9,746 bases of DNA from Kiloniellales bacterium (lineage in GTDB: Bacteria > Pseudomonadota > Alphaproteobacteria > Kiloniellales > JAKSBE01), in assembly GCA_030067055.1 (NCBI GenBank), contig JASJAL010000147.1:1-9746 (forward strand), read 5' to 3'. The position numbers were made by a program, and so were the translations under genes. Below the pieces are notes generated by a model that had not been told where the DNA came from, ran no database searches, and was given only the letters and a program-made list of their open reading frames with translations. The stretch's first letter is position 1. Every line of letters starts with the position of its first letter. Shown here piece by piece: positions 1-6,192 of the stretch.

Positions 1-782
1 CCGCCGTGCAGGCCGCGCAATGCACCAACGACACCTGGAAGAAGGTGATGGAGCGCGGAAAGATCGTGGTCGGCGTCAAGGCCGACTACAAGCCCTGGGG
101 CTTCCGCGACGAGAACGGCAAGCTGGTCGGCATGGAAGCGGACATGGCCCAGGACGTCGCCGATGCCATGGGCGTCGAGCTGGAGCTGGTGCCGGTGCAG
201 TCGTCAAACCGAATGCAGTTCCTGGAGCAGGGCAAGATCGATCTGATGATCGCCACCATGTCCGACCGCAAGGACCGGCGCGAGATCGTCGGCATCATCC
301 AGCCCAACTACTACACCTCGGGCACCAACGTCATGTCGCCCAAGCCGCTGGGCCTGAAGAATTGGGAAGACCTGCGCGGTAAGCCGGTCTGTGGCAAGCA
401 GGGCGCCTTCTACAACCAGATCGTCGAGGAGCGCTACGACGCCGAGGTCGTGGCCTTTGTCGGCAACGCCGAGGCCAAGCAGGCCCTGCGCGACAAGAAG
501 TGCATCGCCTGGGTCTATGACGACTCCTCCATCATGTCCGATCTCTCGTCCGGCAACTGGGACGAGTTCGAGATGCCGCTGGCCTCCGAGGACGACAACC
601 CCTGGGGCCTGGCCGTTCCGCTCGGGGAGAAGGACTGCGTCTTTGGCCGCTTCATGTCCGGCATGCAGTATAACTGGCTCCAGTCCGGCCGGCTGATCGA
701 GCTGGAGGAGAAGTGGGGGATCCAGGCGACCGCCTTCCTCAAGGCACAGCAGGAGCGCTTCGCCGACTGGCTTGCGAAATAG
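1..782 (+). CDS. Amino acid ABC transporter, periplasmic substrate-binding protein (5' partial)
   Basis: Family 3 (SBP_bac_3) binding protein that would capture a polar amino acid or related small solute in the periplasm and deliver it to the permeases encoded just downstream. The reading frame is open to the window edge, so the start and most of the signal peptide are missing. The first visible residues, AVQAAQC, look like the end of a signal peptide cut after a V-Q-A site. The GTG at position 6 is therefore probably not the start. The mature part has the expected order: GKIVVGVKADYKPWGF, then GMEADMAQDVADAMGV (the family's 'G-D-lA--ia' region), then NRMQFLEQGKIDLMIATMS, and a second lobe ending with DDNPWGLAVP. 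About 255 mature residues is normal for the family. Cysteines at PVCGKQ and DKKCIAW could form a disulfide. The substrate cannot be read from sequence alone. Confidence 0.9.
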   Translation, partial: AVQAAQCTNDTWKKVMERGKIVVGVKADYKPWGFRDENGKLVGMEADMAQDVADAMGVELELVPVQSSNRMQFLEQGKIDLMIATMSDRKDRREIVGIIQPNYYTSGTNVMSPKPLGLKNWEDLRGKPVCGKQGAFYNQIVEERYDAEVVAFVGNAEAKQALRDKKCIAWVYDDSSIMSDLSSGNWDEFEMPLASEDDNPWGLAVPLGEKDCVFGRFMSGMQYNWLQSGRLIELEEKWGIQATAFLKAQQERFADWLAK

Positions 783-796
783 AGCTGCCGCCTGAC

Positions 797-824
797 GAGG
801 GGCGCTCCGCGCCGAGCGCCCCTC
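797..824 (+). promoter_or_regulatory. Intercistronic stem-loop after the binding-protein gene
   Basis: A perfect 11-bp inverted repeat, GAGGGGCGCTC (797-807) and GAGCGCCCCTC (814-824), encloses a six-base loop. It lies 15 nt after the binding-protein stop codon, in the 103-nt gap before the first permease. No T-run follows, so it is a poor classical rho-independent terminator. In many ABC importer operons, a hairpin at this place protects the binding-protein mRNA or partly blocks read-through, so that more binding protein than permease is made. That role is inferred here from position and structure. Confidence 0.7.
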
Positions 825-885
825 TGATGCCCTCGGCGTGCCCACATGCTGAGGCGACGGCGGCCGGCGGCCACTCGGGGGACCC

Positions 886-1647
886 ATGCTCGATCTCTTC
901 CGCGAATTCTTCCTCCAGCTAGCGGAGGACTACCCGCGCTGGAACTTCATCTTCTTCTACGATGAGCGCCAGTGGGGCCGCATCCTCGAGGGTCTCTACT
1001 ACACCCTGATCCTCTCGCTCGCCTGCATCGTCTTTTCGGTGGTCATAGGGGTCGTGGGCGCCTGGGCGCAGGGCTCGCCGCTCCGCTGGCTGCGGAACCT
1101 GGTGCAGGGCTACATCCAGTTCTTCCGCAACACGCCGCCCTTCGTGCAGCTGCTGTTCTTCTACTTCGCGCTCGGCCAGTTCACGCCGACCTACTCGCCT
1201 GACGGCTGGCTGGAGTATCCGATCATCTCGAACGTCGGCTGGGCGGTCATCTCGCTGTCCTTCTTCGCCGGCGCCTTCAACGTCGAGATCTTTCGCGCCG
1301 GCATCGAGGCGGTGCCGGAGTCCACGCAAGAGGCGGCAACGTCCCTAGGGTTCACGCGCCTGCAGACCTACACCGAGGTCGTGCTGCCGCTGGCGTTCCG
1401 GGTCTCCTTGCCAGCGCTCAACAACAACCTGGTCAACCTGGTCAAGACCACGACCCAGGCCTTCGCCATCGCCGTGCCTGAGCTCCTCTACCAGTGCGTG
1501 TCGATCTGGAACGACTATCCCAGCGCGCAGTACCCGACCATGCTGCTGCTGTTCGTCGTCTACATCGGCCTCGTGGGAATTCTCGTCTACGGCATGCATC
1601 GCTGGGAGACGGCGATGAAGATCCCGGGTTACGGAGCCGGCGCATGA
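886..1647 (+). CDS. Amino acid ABC transporter permease, HisM/GlnP family (first subunit)
   Basis: Inner-membrane subunit of the importer, 253 residues, normal for the family. Hydrophobic segments lie near residues 38-60, 82-97, 113-133, 190-203 and 218-236. The binding-protein-dependent transport (BPD_transp_1) signature is clear: EIFRAGIEAVP (134-144) followed by the EAA loop QEAATSLGFTRLQTYTEVVL (148-167), which docks onto the ATPase. FRNTPPFVQLLF (80-91) is the usual 'R-TP-lvqL' motif of amino acid permeases. The ATG at 886 is preceded by GGGGGA (877-882), a slightly close ribosome site. The stop codon overlaps the start of the second permease (ATGA), so the two are translationally coupled and probably form a heterodimeric pore. 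Confidence 0.92.
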   Translation: MLDLFREFFLQLAEDYPRWNFIFFYDERQWGRILEGLYYTLILSLACIVFSVVIGVVGAWAQGSPLRWLRNLVQGYIQFFRNTPPFVQLLFFYFALGQFTPTYSPDGWLEYPIISNVGWAVISLSFFAGAFNVEIFRAGIEAVPESTQEAATSLGFTRLQTYTEVVLPLAFRVSLPALNNNLVNLVKTTTQAFAIAVPELLYQCVSIWNDYPSAQYPTMLLLFVVYIGLVGILVYGMHRWETAMKIPGYGAGA

Positions 1648-2540
1648 TGGGCCGCCCGATCCCCGGCCTCGGCACCGCCGCCACCGGCGACCTGGCGGTG
1701 ATGAAGCCCTTCGATCCGGCCGGCCGGACGCGCACTGACGCGCTCATGGTCTCACGCTTCCTCGCCGGCCTGGACTGGCGCCACTTCCTAGGCCTGATCC
1801 TGATCCTGGGTCTCTGGCCGGCCCTAGCCTATGCGCAGGGTCGCTACAGTCAGGCCGACGCCTTTGCCGCGCTGGTGAAGTGGATCCCCTTCGTCGTCAC
1901 CGACGGGTTCTTCTTCAACATCCTGATCAGTTTCTTCTCCATGGCGATCGGCACGGTCGCCGGCATCATCCTCGGTTTGATGCAGATTTCGCCGATCGGC
2001 TGGATCCGCTGGCCGTCTTTCTTCGTCACCCAGCTGTTCCGCAATTCGCCCTGGCTGGTCCTGCTGTTCATCGTGCTCCTGGCCTTTCCCTTCGAGATCG
2101 TGATCTTCGGGGAAATCTTTAGCTTTCCCGCTTGGATCAAGGCAGTCATCGGGCTGTCGCTGCCGATCATGGCCAACCTGGCCGAGGTCCTGCGCGGGGC
2201 GGTGCAGTCGGTGCCCTCCGGGCAGTGGGAGGCCGCCGAATCCCTGGCCTTCTCCCGCCGCCAGACCCTCTTCGAGATCATCCTGCCGCAGTGCTACAAG
2301 CGGATGATCCCGCCCTGGATGAACTGGTACGCGATCCTGACCATGGCGACGCCGCTCTGCTCCCTGCTGGGCGTCGAGGAGATGATCAACCTCTCGCGAC
2401 AGGCGATCGAAGCCGAGGACAATCACCCCGAGCTGTTGGTGCCCTTCTACGGCTTCGCGCTCATCGTTTTCTTCGCCTATTGCTATCCGATCGCCCGCTG
2501 GACGATCGCGCTTGAACGCAAATACGCGGTGAAGCTCTAG
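1644..2540 (+). CDS. Amino acid ABC transporter permease, HisM/GlnP family (second subunit)
   Basis: Second membrane subunit of the importer, 298 residues. The start is taken at the ATG at 1644, which overlaps the previous stop as ATGA and has GGAG (1633-1636) seven bases upstream. The frame stays open further upstream, but that part overlaps the first permease and looks non-coding. The protein has an N-terminal extension of about 45 mostly polar residues before the first membrane segment (48-64). Further hydrophobic segments follow near 88-112, 136-156, 162-182 and 268-284. FRNSPWLVLLF (132-142) matches the permease 'R-tP' motif. The EAA loop runs EVLRGAVQSVP ... QWEAAESLAFSRRQTLFEII (181-213). 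The invariant glycine of EAA---G is alanine (A202). Two in-frame internal ATGs (1701, 1746) are possible but less supported starts. Confidence 0.9.
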   Translation: MMGRPIPGLGTAATGDLAVMKPFDPAGRTRTDALMVSRFLAGLDWRHFLGLILILGLWPALAYAQGRYSQADAFAALVKWIPFVVTDGFFFNILISFFSMAIGTVAGIILGLMQISPIGWIRWPSFFVTQLFRNSPWLVLLFIVLLAFPFEIVIFGEIFSFPAWIKAVIGLSLPIMANLAEVLRGAVQSVPSGQWEAAESLAFSRRQTLFEIILPQCYKRMIPPWMNWYAILTMATPLCSLLGVEEMINLSRQAIEAEDNHPELLVPFYGFALIVFFAYCYPIARWTIALERKYAVKL

Positions 2541-2583
2541 CGCCCTTTGACGGCCTCACAGCAAGCAGATGGGAAACATACCG

Positions 2584-3333
2584 ATGTCCGAATGGACCCC
2601 AGATCAGCCGATCATCTCGATCAAGGAAGTGCACAAGTCCTTCGGGGCGCTCGAGGTGCTGAAGGGCGTGACGATCGACGTGATGAAGGGCGAGGTGATC
2701 TGCATCATCGGCCCTTCGGGCTCGGGCAAATCCACCTTGATCCGCTGCATCAACGCGCTCAACGACATCCAGTCCGGCTCGATCACGGTCGAGGGGCGGG
2801 AGGTCCACGCCCCGGATCTCGACAAGCTTGAGCTGCGCAAGAAGGTCGGCATGGTCTTCCAGCAGTACAACCTCTTCCCGCACAAGACGGCGCTGGAAAA
2901 CATCATGATGGCGCCGCTGAAGGTCCTGAAGGAACCCAGGGCCGAGGTCGAGGAACGGGCCCGCGCGCTCCTGGCCAAGGTGCGTCTTCAGGGCAAGGAA
3001 GACAGCTATCCGGGCGAGCTGTCCGGCGGCCAGCAGCAGCGCGTGGCGATCGCCAGGTCTCTCGCCATGCAACCGGACGTGATGCTGTTCGACGAGGTCA
3101 CCGCCGCCCTCGACCCCGAGACCGTGAAGGAGGTCCTGGTCACCATCAAAGACCTCGCCCAGGACGGCATGACCTGCATCCTGGTGACTCACGAGATGGG
3201 CTTTGCCCGCGAGATCGCGGACCACATCTACTTCACGGACCGCGGCGTGATCGTCGAGCACGGGCCGCCGGCGACCTTCTTCAAGGATGCCAAGGACCCG
3301 CGCACGAAAGAGTTCCTGAGCCAGATCCTCTAG
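2584..3333 (+). CDS. Amino acid ABC transporter ATP-binding protein (GlnQ/HisP type)
   Basis: Cytoplasmic ATPase driving the importer, 249 residues, standard length. From the chosen start the motifs are: Walker A GPSGSGKST (43-51), Q-loop VFQQYNLFPH (91-100), signature LSGGQQQRVAIARSLA (146-161), Walker B VMLFDE (166-171) and switch histidine in VTHEMGFA (H203). The D-loop region reads DEVTAALDPE; the usual proline after DE is valine, a variant also known in functional relatives. The ATG at 2584 is chosen because GGGAAAC lies about nine bases upstream and the protein then begins just before the first beta strand. An upstream in-frame ATG at 2569 would add five residues and has no good ribosome site. 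The gap from the second permease is 43 nt, so all four genes form one operon. Confidence 0.93.
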   Translation: MSEWTPDQPIISIKEVHKSFGALEVLKGVTIDVMKGEVICIIGPSGSGKSTLIRCINALNDIQSGSITVEGREVHAPDLDKLELRKKVGMVFQQYNLFPHKTALENIMMAPLKVLKEPRAEVEERARALLAKVRLQGKEDSYPGELSGGQQQRVAIARSLAMQPDVMLFDEVTAALDPETVKEVLVTIKDLAQDGMTCILVTHEMGFAREIADHIYFTDRGVIVEHGPPATFFKDAKDPRTKEFLSQIL

Positions 3334-3382
3334 CGACGGCCGGTCGGAGGCCTTCGCGGCCCGGCGGTGATAGGATGCCCAG

Positions 3383-4468
3383 ATGGCACGACGACCCGAA
3401 GGGCCCCTGAAGCGCGGCTGGACCACCGGGGCCTGCGCGACGGCGGCGACCCGGGCGGCCTACACGGCGCTCCTGACCGGCGCGTTCCCCGATCCGGTGA
3501 CCATCCGCCTGCCGCGCGGCGAGGCGCCGGCCTTCCCACTCGCTCGCGAAGAGCTGGGCGCGGACTTCGCGCGGGCCGGGATCGTCAAGGACGCCGGTGA
3601 CGACCCGGACGTGACCCACGGCGCCCTGGTGCTGGCGACCCTGCGCCGCGGCGAGGCCGGCAGCGGCGTCGTCTTCCGCGCCGGGCCCGGCATCGGGATC
3701 GTCACCAAACCCGGACTGCCCCTGCCGACCGGCGAGCCGGCGATCAACCCCAAGCCGCGCGAAATGATGCGCGCCGTGGTCGCCGAGCTCGCCGCCGCAC
3801 AGGGCGAAGCCGGCGACGTCGAGATCGAGATCTCGATCCCCGGCGGCGCCGAGCTGGCCAGGAAGACCTGGAACCCGCGCCTCGGCATCGAAGGCGGCCT
3901 TTCGGTCCTAGGCACCACGGGCGTGGTGGTGCCCTTCTCCTGCGCGGCCTGGATCCACTCGATCCACCGCGGCATCGACGTCGCTCGCGCCAACGGCCTC
4001 GCGCACGTCGCCGCCTGCACCGGCTCGACCTCGGAGGCCGCGGTCCAGGCGCTCTACGGGCTGCCGGAGATCGCGCTGCTGGACATGGGCGACTTCGCCG
4101 GGGGCCTGCTGAAGTACCTGCGCCGGCATCCCCTGCCCCGGCTCAGCCTGGGCGGGGGCTTCGCCAAGCTCGCCAAGCTGGCCGCCGGGCACCTCGACCT
4201 GCACTCCGGACGCAGCCAGGTGGACTTCGATTTTCTTGCCGAGATGTTGGCCGAGCTGGGCGGTGACGCGGCACTGGTGGCGCAGGCACGCGACGCCAAC
4301 ACCGCAAGCGAGATCCTCGGCCTGGCCGTGGCCGCGGACCTGCCCCTGGCCGACGCCGTGGCGACGCGGGCCCGGGCCACGGCGCTCGGCGTCTTGGCGG
4401 GCGCGACCGAGGTCGAGGTCCTGGTCGTCGATCGCCAGGGCCGGGTGGTCGGGCGCGCCGATGCCTGA
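3383..4468 (+). CDS. cbiD: Cobalt-precorrin-5B C1-methyltransferase CbiD
   Basis: CbiD transfers a methyl group from S-adenosylmethionine to C1 of the corrin ring, the step linked to loss of the two-carbon fragment in the cobalt-early (anaerobic) cobalamin pathway. The 361-residue protein shows the family's conserved blocks: GWTTGACATAA (12-22), KDAGDDPDVTHG (69-80), NPRLGIEGGLSVLGTTG (164-180), ACTGSTSE (211-218), DMGDFAGGLLKYL (234-246) and GGGFAKLAKLAAGHLDLHSG (257-276). CbiD is unrelated in fold to the other corrin methyltransferases, so this identification is not a generic methyltransferase call. The ATG at 3383 has AGG (3372-3374) eight bases upstream. The gene starts 49 nt after the ABC ATPase with no clear terminator between, and overlaps cobK by 8 nt. 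The organism probably uses CbiD where the aerobic pathway uses CobF. Confidence 0.95.
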   Translation: MARRPEGPLKRGWTTGACATAATRAAYTALLTGAFPDPVTIRLPRGEAPAFPLAREELGADFARAGIVKDAGDDPDVTHGALVLATLRRGEAGSGVVFRAGPGIGIVTKPGLPLPTGEPAINPKPREMMRAVVAELAAAQGEAGDVEIEISIPGGAELARKTWNPRLGIEGGLSVLGTTGVVVPFSCAAWIHSIHRGIDVARANGLAHVAACTGSTSEAAVQALYGLPEIALLDMGDFAGGLLKYLRRHPLPRLSLGGGFAKLAKLAAGHLDLHSGRSQVDFDFLAEMLAELGGDAALVAQARDANTASEILGLAVAADLPLADAVATRARATALGVLAGATEVEVLVVDRQGRVVGRADA

Positions 4469-5225
4469 GCCCCGTCGCGTCCTGATCCTGGGCGGCACCG
4501 CCGAGGCGCGCGAGCTGGCGCGGTCCCTGGCCGGGCAGACGGGCCTGGAAGTCGTCACCTCCCTGGCCGGGGTGACCCGCAACCCCGAGCTACCGCCGGG
4601 CGAGCTGCGGCGCGGCGGATTCGGCGGCGCGGCCGGCCTCGAGGCCTATCTGCGGGACGAGGCGGTCGCCTGTCTGGTCGACGCCACCCATCCCTACGCG
4701 GAGCGGATCTCGGCCAACGCCGCAGCGGCGGCGGCCGCGGTCGGGGTCCCGCGCCTGCAGCTGCTGCGGCCGCCCTGGAACGAAGAGCCGGGCGACCGCT
4801 GGATCCGGGTCCGCGACACCGAGGAGGCGGCCGAGCGTTTGCCCGACCTGGGGCGGCGGGTCTTCATCTCCTCCGGACGTCAGGGGATCGGCGCCTTCCG
4901 GGCCCTAGCCGCCCATTGGTTCCTGATCCGCCTGATCGATCCGCCCGAGGCGCCTCTCCCCCTGCCCGCCTACGAGGTAACGCCGGGCCGCGCGCCCTTC
5001 ACCATCGAGCAGGAGACCGGGCTGCTGCAGCGCCATCGCATCGAGATGCTGGTCAGCAAGAACAGCGGCGGCGACATGACCTACGCCAAGATCGCCGCGG
5101 CCCGCCGTCTCGGCCTGCCGGTCGTCATGCTGGACCGCCCCGCACCGCAGCCTGGCCCGACGGTCCCCGCGCCGGCGGCGGCCGCCGAGTGGCTGCGCCG
5201 AGAGCTTCGAGCGGGCGCGGGTTGA
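4461..5225 (+). CDS. cobK: Precorrin-6A / cobalt-precorrin-6A reductase CobK/CbiJ
   Basis: Reduces one double bond of the corrin macrocycle with a reduced nicotinamide cofactor, the step after C1 methylation. The 254-residue protein has an N-terminal Rossmann-like nucleotide site, VLILGGTAEARELA (7-20), then the family hallmark VDATHPYAERISANA (73-87), FISSGRQGIGAF (135-146) and the C-terminal VSKNSGGDMTYAKIAAARR (198-216). The start is the ATG at 4461, inside the end of cbiD (overlap 8 nt), which implies translational coupling. Open frame upstream of this lies over cbiD and is not real. Whether the natural substrate carries cobalt (CbiJ role) or not (CobK role) cannot be told from sequence; CbiD next door favours the cobalt-containing form. 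Confidence 0.93.
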   Translation: MPEPRRVLILGGTAEARELARSLAGQTGLEVVTSLAGVTRNPELPPGELRRGGFGGAAGLEAYLRDEAVACLVDATHPYAERISANAAAAAAAVGVPRLQLLRPPWNEEPGDRWIRVRDTEEAAERLPDLGRRVFISSGRQGIGAFRALAAHWFLIRLIDPPEAPLPLPAYEVTPGRAPFTIEQETGLLQRHRIEMLVSKNSGGDMTYAKIAAARRLGLPVVMLDRPAPQPGPTVPAPAAAAEWLRRELRAGAG

Positions 5226-5289
5226 CCGATCTGCGGCCTTGCCCGAGCGGTCTCCGGCGATCAGATTAGGGGCGGTCCGCTGACGGTGC

Positions 5290-5299
5290 GGCAATTGCC
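5290..5299. promoter_or_regulatory. Palindrome in the leader of the first oxygenase gene
   Basis: GGCAATTGCC is a perfect 10-bp palindrome in the 160-nt gap between cobK and the first oxygenase gene. It is flanked at a distance by TCCGC (5276-5280) and GCGGA (5309-5313), which are also complementary. It could be an operator half-site pair or part of a leader fold; there is no direct evidence for either. A weak promoter-like pair, TTGCCC (5239-5244) and AGATTA (5263-5268), lies just upstream. The rest of the gap shows nothing recognisable, and no cobalamin riboswitch is seen. Confidence 0.2.
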
Positions 5300-5385
5300 C
5301 GGCCGACTGCGGATGCGTCGTGGGACTTTCCGAGAGAACCGGTATCGAGGGAGCGGCCCCTGCGTCGGGCCGGGTGACGACATCG

Positions 5386-6024
5386 ATGGCAAAGCAGCAA
5401 ATCCTTCCGGCCTTCGTGACGCCGATTTGGTCGAGCGTCTGGGATGACTCCGCCGAGCTGAACGCGGGCCTCAAGCGCATGATCCTGGAACGCGCCCCGA
5501 AGGAAGCGCAGACCCACCGCAGCAACATCGGCGGCTGGCACTCGGAGCAGGACCTGCTCAGGTGGCAGGAACCCGAGGTCCCCGAGCTCGTCGAACGGAT
5601 CAAGGCCGGGATCAACGCCATGACCCAAGCGACCAATGGGATGGAAGAGGCCGCGGCCGGCGGCTTCTTTATGGTCGCCTGGGCAAACTTGCTGCACCAA
5701 GGCGGCTACAACCAGGTCCACGACCACAACAGCTATGCCTGGTCCGGGGTCTACTATGTCGACATCGGCGACGACACGCCGGATGATCAGATGAGCGGCC
5801 GGATCGAGTTCATCGATCCGCGGGTCGGGGTCGGGTCGCCGAAGGTGCCGGGCGATCCCTTCAAGCAAAGGATGCGGTTCAAACCCGAAGCCGGCGGCAT
5901 GTTCATGTTTCCCGGCTGGCTTAGGCACTACGTGCACCCCTACAGGGGCGAGACACCGAGGATATCGATCGCCTTCAACATCGCCTTCAACGAACCCGAA
6001 GAGTCCGGCGGCCAGCGACCCTGA
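5386..6024 (+). CDS. Putative 2OG-Fe(II) oxygenase, PF13759/TIGR02466 type (paralog 1)
   Basis: Predicted cytoplasmic non-haem iron, 2-oxoglutarate-dependent oxygenase of unknown substrate, 212 residues. The family pattern is clear: an N-terminal ILPAFVTPIW strand, the HRSNIGGWHS block (44-53), the core YNQVHDHNSYAWSGVYYVDI (108-127) with candidate iron ligands H112 and H114, and FPGWLRHYVHPYRG (175-188) with candidate distal ligand H181. RISIAFN (192-198) follows, whose arginine is placed to bind 2-oxoglutarate. Ligand roles come from family pattern, not from a structure. The ATG at 5386 has GGGTGA (5372-5377) eight bases upstream and aligns with the conserved N-terminus. An in-frame GTG at 5320 would add 22 low-complexity residues and is less likely. 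The gene stands alone, 160 nt after cobK and 168 nt before its paralog. Confidence 0.8.
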   Translation: MAKQQILPAFVTPIWSSVWDDSAELNAGLKRMILERAPKEAQTHRSNIGGWHSEQDLLRWQEPEVPELVERIKAGINAMTQATNGMEEAAAGGFFMVAWANLLHQGGYNQVHDHNSYAWSGVYYVDIGDDTPDDQMSGRIEFIDPRVGVGSPKVPGDPFKQRMRFKPEAGGMFMFPGWLRHYVHPYRGETPRISIAFNIAFNEPEESGGQRP

Positions 6025-6068
6025 ACGCAAGGCGACCGGCTCGTCCAACACAAGCGTTGCGGCGGGCT

Positions 6069-6084
6069 GCCGGCCCGAGCCGGC
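6069..6084 (+). other. Short GC-rich hairpin between the two oxygenase genes
   Basis: GCCGGC (6069-6074) and GCCGGC (6079-6084) pair around the loop CCGA, and one flanking T-A pair extends the stem to seven. No T-run follows. An alternative overlapping hairpin, AGCCG/CGGCT, begins at 6078. The remainder of the 168-nt gap (6025-6192) shows no ORF and no convincing promoter. The structure may limit read-through from the first paralog, but GC-rich spacers often hold such hairpins by chance. Confidence 0.3.
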
Positions 6085-6192
6085 ACGGCTTGTGCCCCCG
6101 CTCGGACAGGATCACACTGGCGTCCTGAAGTGCCGGACCTTCGCTTCCCGATGGTCCGACGACTCGATTAGTGAGGCCCGAGGGGTACGGTA

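Noticed and set aside
204..887. Long open frame on the minus strand over the binding-protein gene
   Set aside because: It is antisense to a well-recognised SBP, has low-complexity composition and no family resemblance; such frames are common in high-GC coding DNA.
2461..3426. 321-codon open frame on the minus strand over the ABC ATPase
   Set aside because: It mirrors the ATPase codons, is rich in D/H/R/L as expected for an antisense shadow, and has no ribosome site or known motif.
3823..3838. Perfect 16-bp palindrome GATCGAGATCTCGATC inside cbiD
   Set aside because: It is fully explained by codons for EIEISI in a conserved coding region; no second copy or other regulatory context is visible.
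3334..5385. Cobalamin riboswitch upstream of cbiD or in the gap after cobK
   Set aside because: The spacers are short (49 and 160 nt) and I find no B12-box-like sequence or the expected long conserved leader. A riboswitch could still lie upstream of cobJ outside the window.
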